IMG/VR virus record: IMGVR_UViG_3300020578_000153
Coordinates: 1-44,599 of that record
DNA length: 44,599 bases
Source: a virus
Direction: 5' to 3' (one strand)
In this document: piece after piece, positions 43,239 to 44,599 of the stretch
How positions within the stretch are numbered: the stretch's first letter is position 1
Layout of the letters: each line of letters starts with the position of its first letter
Translations under genes and position numbers: made by a program
Notes under the pieces: model-generated
Database searches by the model: none
What the model was told of the DNA's origin: nothing
The model's input: the letters and a program-made list of their open reading frames with translations, nothing else

Positions 43239-44599
43239 GTGATTGGATTAAAAAGAAAATTAATGCCTTTAATTGTTGCTTGCTTTACATCTGTTTTTTT
43301 CCCATTTTTTTTTGCCTCTGCCCAAGCCGAACCAGGACTTACTGTAACCGTTTACAACAATTTTGGCTACAACAATTCGCCTCCACTCCCCACGGTCACC
43401 GGTCGTCCGGTCGTTGGAACCACCACCCTCACTCAGATTAATCAAAACTTTGACAGTGCACCGCTGTTCAACCTGTCCGAAGACTTTATTGTTAAGTATG
43501 AAGGTCACATAACCCTGCCCGTGACAGGCTCGTTCAGGTTCTTGCCTGCTGCGGATGACGGAACCAAACTCTATATAGATAATGTTTTGATAGACAACAA
43601 CTGGGTTGACAAGGGCGGCTGGGGCAACCCGTCACAGTACGTTTCTTTTAGCGCTGGAGTTTCCAAGCCAATCACATATTGGTATTACGAAAATGGTGGC
43701 GGAGCCAATACGACTCTCTACTGGGATATAGGTTCGGGATGGCAGGTGGTTCCCGCCTCTGCTTTTACGAAGACTGTCGTTGCGCCAACCACGACTACTA
43801 CCAGTACTACAACCACAACGATAGCGCCATACTTTAACTCTGTTCAAAATCTCACAGCGGTAGCAGACAACGATGGAAATGTTGTTTTGAGTTGGAACGC
43901 CCCAACACCAAGCAACACTGCCCCATATATGTACAACATTTTGTTTCATGACCTGGTTGATGGGGTAGAAGCTGGTGGTTGGGGGGTGTGGACATACGCC
44001 GTAAATACTTCATACAGCCTCGGCCCATGGATGTGGCCTGGAACAACTGGATACGGACCAGTGAGATTTAAGATTCAGGCAGGGACAGCCCCATGCGTCG
44101 GAGAGGGTGCTGGGTCCTGTATGTACGGACCCCAGGCAACTGTTGATGCCGTGGTGATTGATCCTACTCCGCCCACTACTACCACTACAACAACTACAAC
44201 GACTACTACTATTCCTCAAACCACCAGTACAACAATATTGTTATCGCCAAGCACGGTAGAGCAAACAACCACGGTACCAGAAACCACGGTGCAACAAACC
44301 ACGACAACATCTACAACAACCTCCACAACGACTATTCCAAACACTACCACTACACTGATTATTACACCAAGTTTAACGACAACAACATTGTCAAGTACAA
44401 CGACAACAACACTACCAATCCCAACAACAATACCAACAACGACAACTATTCCTGAAATTACAGAAACTATAACAACAGAAGAAGCTGTTGATTTGGCTAC
44501 AAATAAAGATGTTTTGCAAGAAATAACGCAAGAACAAGCCACACAGGTTTTTCAATCAATTGATACTTCAGATATAACAGAAGAAGAAAAAACTCAAAT
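43239..44599 (+). CDS. Secreted PA14-like / FN3-like / Thr-rich protein, cut by window end
   Basis: The frame is open to the right edge (over 450 codons). GTG 43239 gives a full signal peptide, with KRK charges, a Phe/Val-rich core and ASAQA before EPGL; ATG 43263 is the alternative. Residues about 31-175 are PA14-like (GSFRFLPAADDGTKLYIDN, YWYYENGGGANTTLYWD). A Thr linker, an FN3-like domain (QNLTAVADNDGNVVLSWNAP) and a long Thr/Ser/Pro-rich stalk follow, then ITTEEAVDLATNKDVLQEIT. This looks like a carbohydrate-binding surface or adhesion protein. A signal peptide is odd for a virion component. Confidence 0.8.
   Translation, partial: MIGLKRKLMPLIVACFTSVFFPFFFASAQAEPGLTVTVYNNFGYNNSPPLPTVTGRPVVGTTTLTQINQNFDSAPLFNLSEDFIVKYEGHITLPVTGSFRFLPAADDGTKLYIDNVLIDNNWVDKGGWGNPSQYVSFSAGVSKPITYWYYENGGGANTTLYWDIGSGWQVVPASAFTKTVVAPTTTTTSTTTTTIAPYFNSVQNLTAVADNDGNVVLSWNAPTPSNTAPYMYNILFHDLVDGVEAGGWGVWTYAVNTSYSLGPWMWPGTTGYGPVRFKIQAGTAPCVGEGAGSCMYGPQATVDAVVIDPTPPTTTTTTTTTTTTIPQTTSTTILLSPSTVEQTTTVPETTVQQTTTTSTTTSTTTIPNTTTTLIITPSLTTTTLSSTTTTTLPIPTTIPTTTTIPEITETITTEEAVDLATNKDVLQEITQEQATQVFQSIDTSDITEEEKTQ

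Overview
The window is a stretch of a large tailed-phage genome (or a prophage of that size). It holds a contiguous head-building block (portal, XkdF-like prohead protease, scaffold, major capsid protein, small virion proteins), nucleotide-metabolism genes (thyX, nrdJ), six recognisable tRNA genes and dozens of small tightly overlapping genes. The host is most likely an actinobacterium. A complete WhiB-type Fe-S protein and an Rpf-type muralytic domain are both hallmarks of Actinobacteria and their phages, and the threonine-rich linkers of the last gene are a style I associate with Acidimicrobiia. Most of the window is strongly AT-rich, and the phage tRNAs all carry U at the first anticodon position, matching its A/U-ending codons. 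The host identity is an inference.

Layout. (1) About 1-19,990, plus strand: an accessory operon of some 50 small genes, many ending in ATGA/TAATG overlaps. It includes WhiB, a ParB/Srx-fold protein, a protein with Hsp90-like ATPase motifs plus an HExxH site, an HNH endonuclease, a secreted Rpf-like lysin, many tiny Cys-pair (zinc-type) proteins and two duplicated families. Three non-coding stretches next to tRNAs (11.9-12.2, 13.0-13.1 and 13.9-14.06 kb) are full of perfect hairpins and look like structured RNAs. The operon ends at an intrinsic terminator at 20,128. (2) 19,990-20,720: non-coding convergent zone with a large palindrome. (3) 20,718-26,069, minus strand: the most unusual region, an abruptly GC-rich tandem array of nine self-contained expression cassettes (ten genes). 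Each has the same bipartite promoter, an upstream TTAGG-N4-CCTAA dyad, an imperfect hairpin whose arms covary between copies, and its own strong terminator hairpin, while most of the genes are unrelated to one another. (4) 26,190-32,443, minus strand, AT-rich again: two operons carrying tRNA-Gln/Val/Thr, a proteasome/HslV-like hydrolase, an HTH protein, small membrane proteins and ThyX. (5) 32,511-44,599, plus strand: a sigma70-like promoter, a glycosyltransferase, a class II ribonucleotide reductase, then the head genes, ending in a secreted PA14-like/Thr-rich protein cut by the window edge. No terminase is present.

How it fits together (inference). ThyX and NrdJ supply DNA precursors. The tRNAs adapt an AT-rich phage to a host that prefers other codons. 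The GC-rich array, whose genes use host-like codons and each carry their own promoter and terminator, resembles a host-takeover or moron-type module built by cassette accretion. Start codons were chosen from ribosome-binding-site spacing, overlaps and paralog alignment, so several differ from the longest possible frame.
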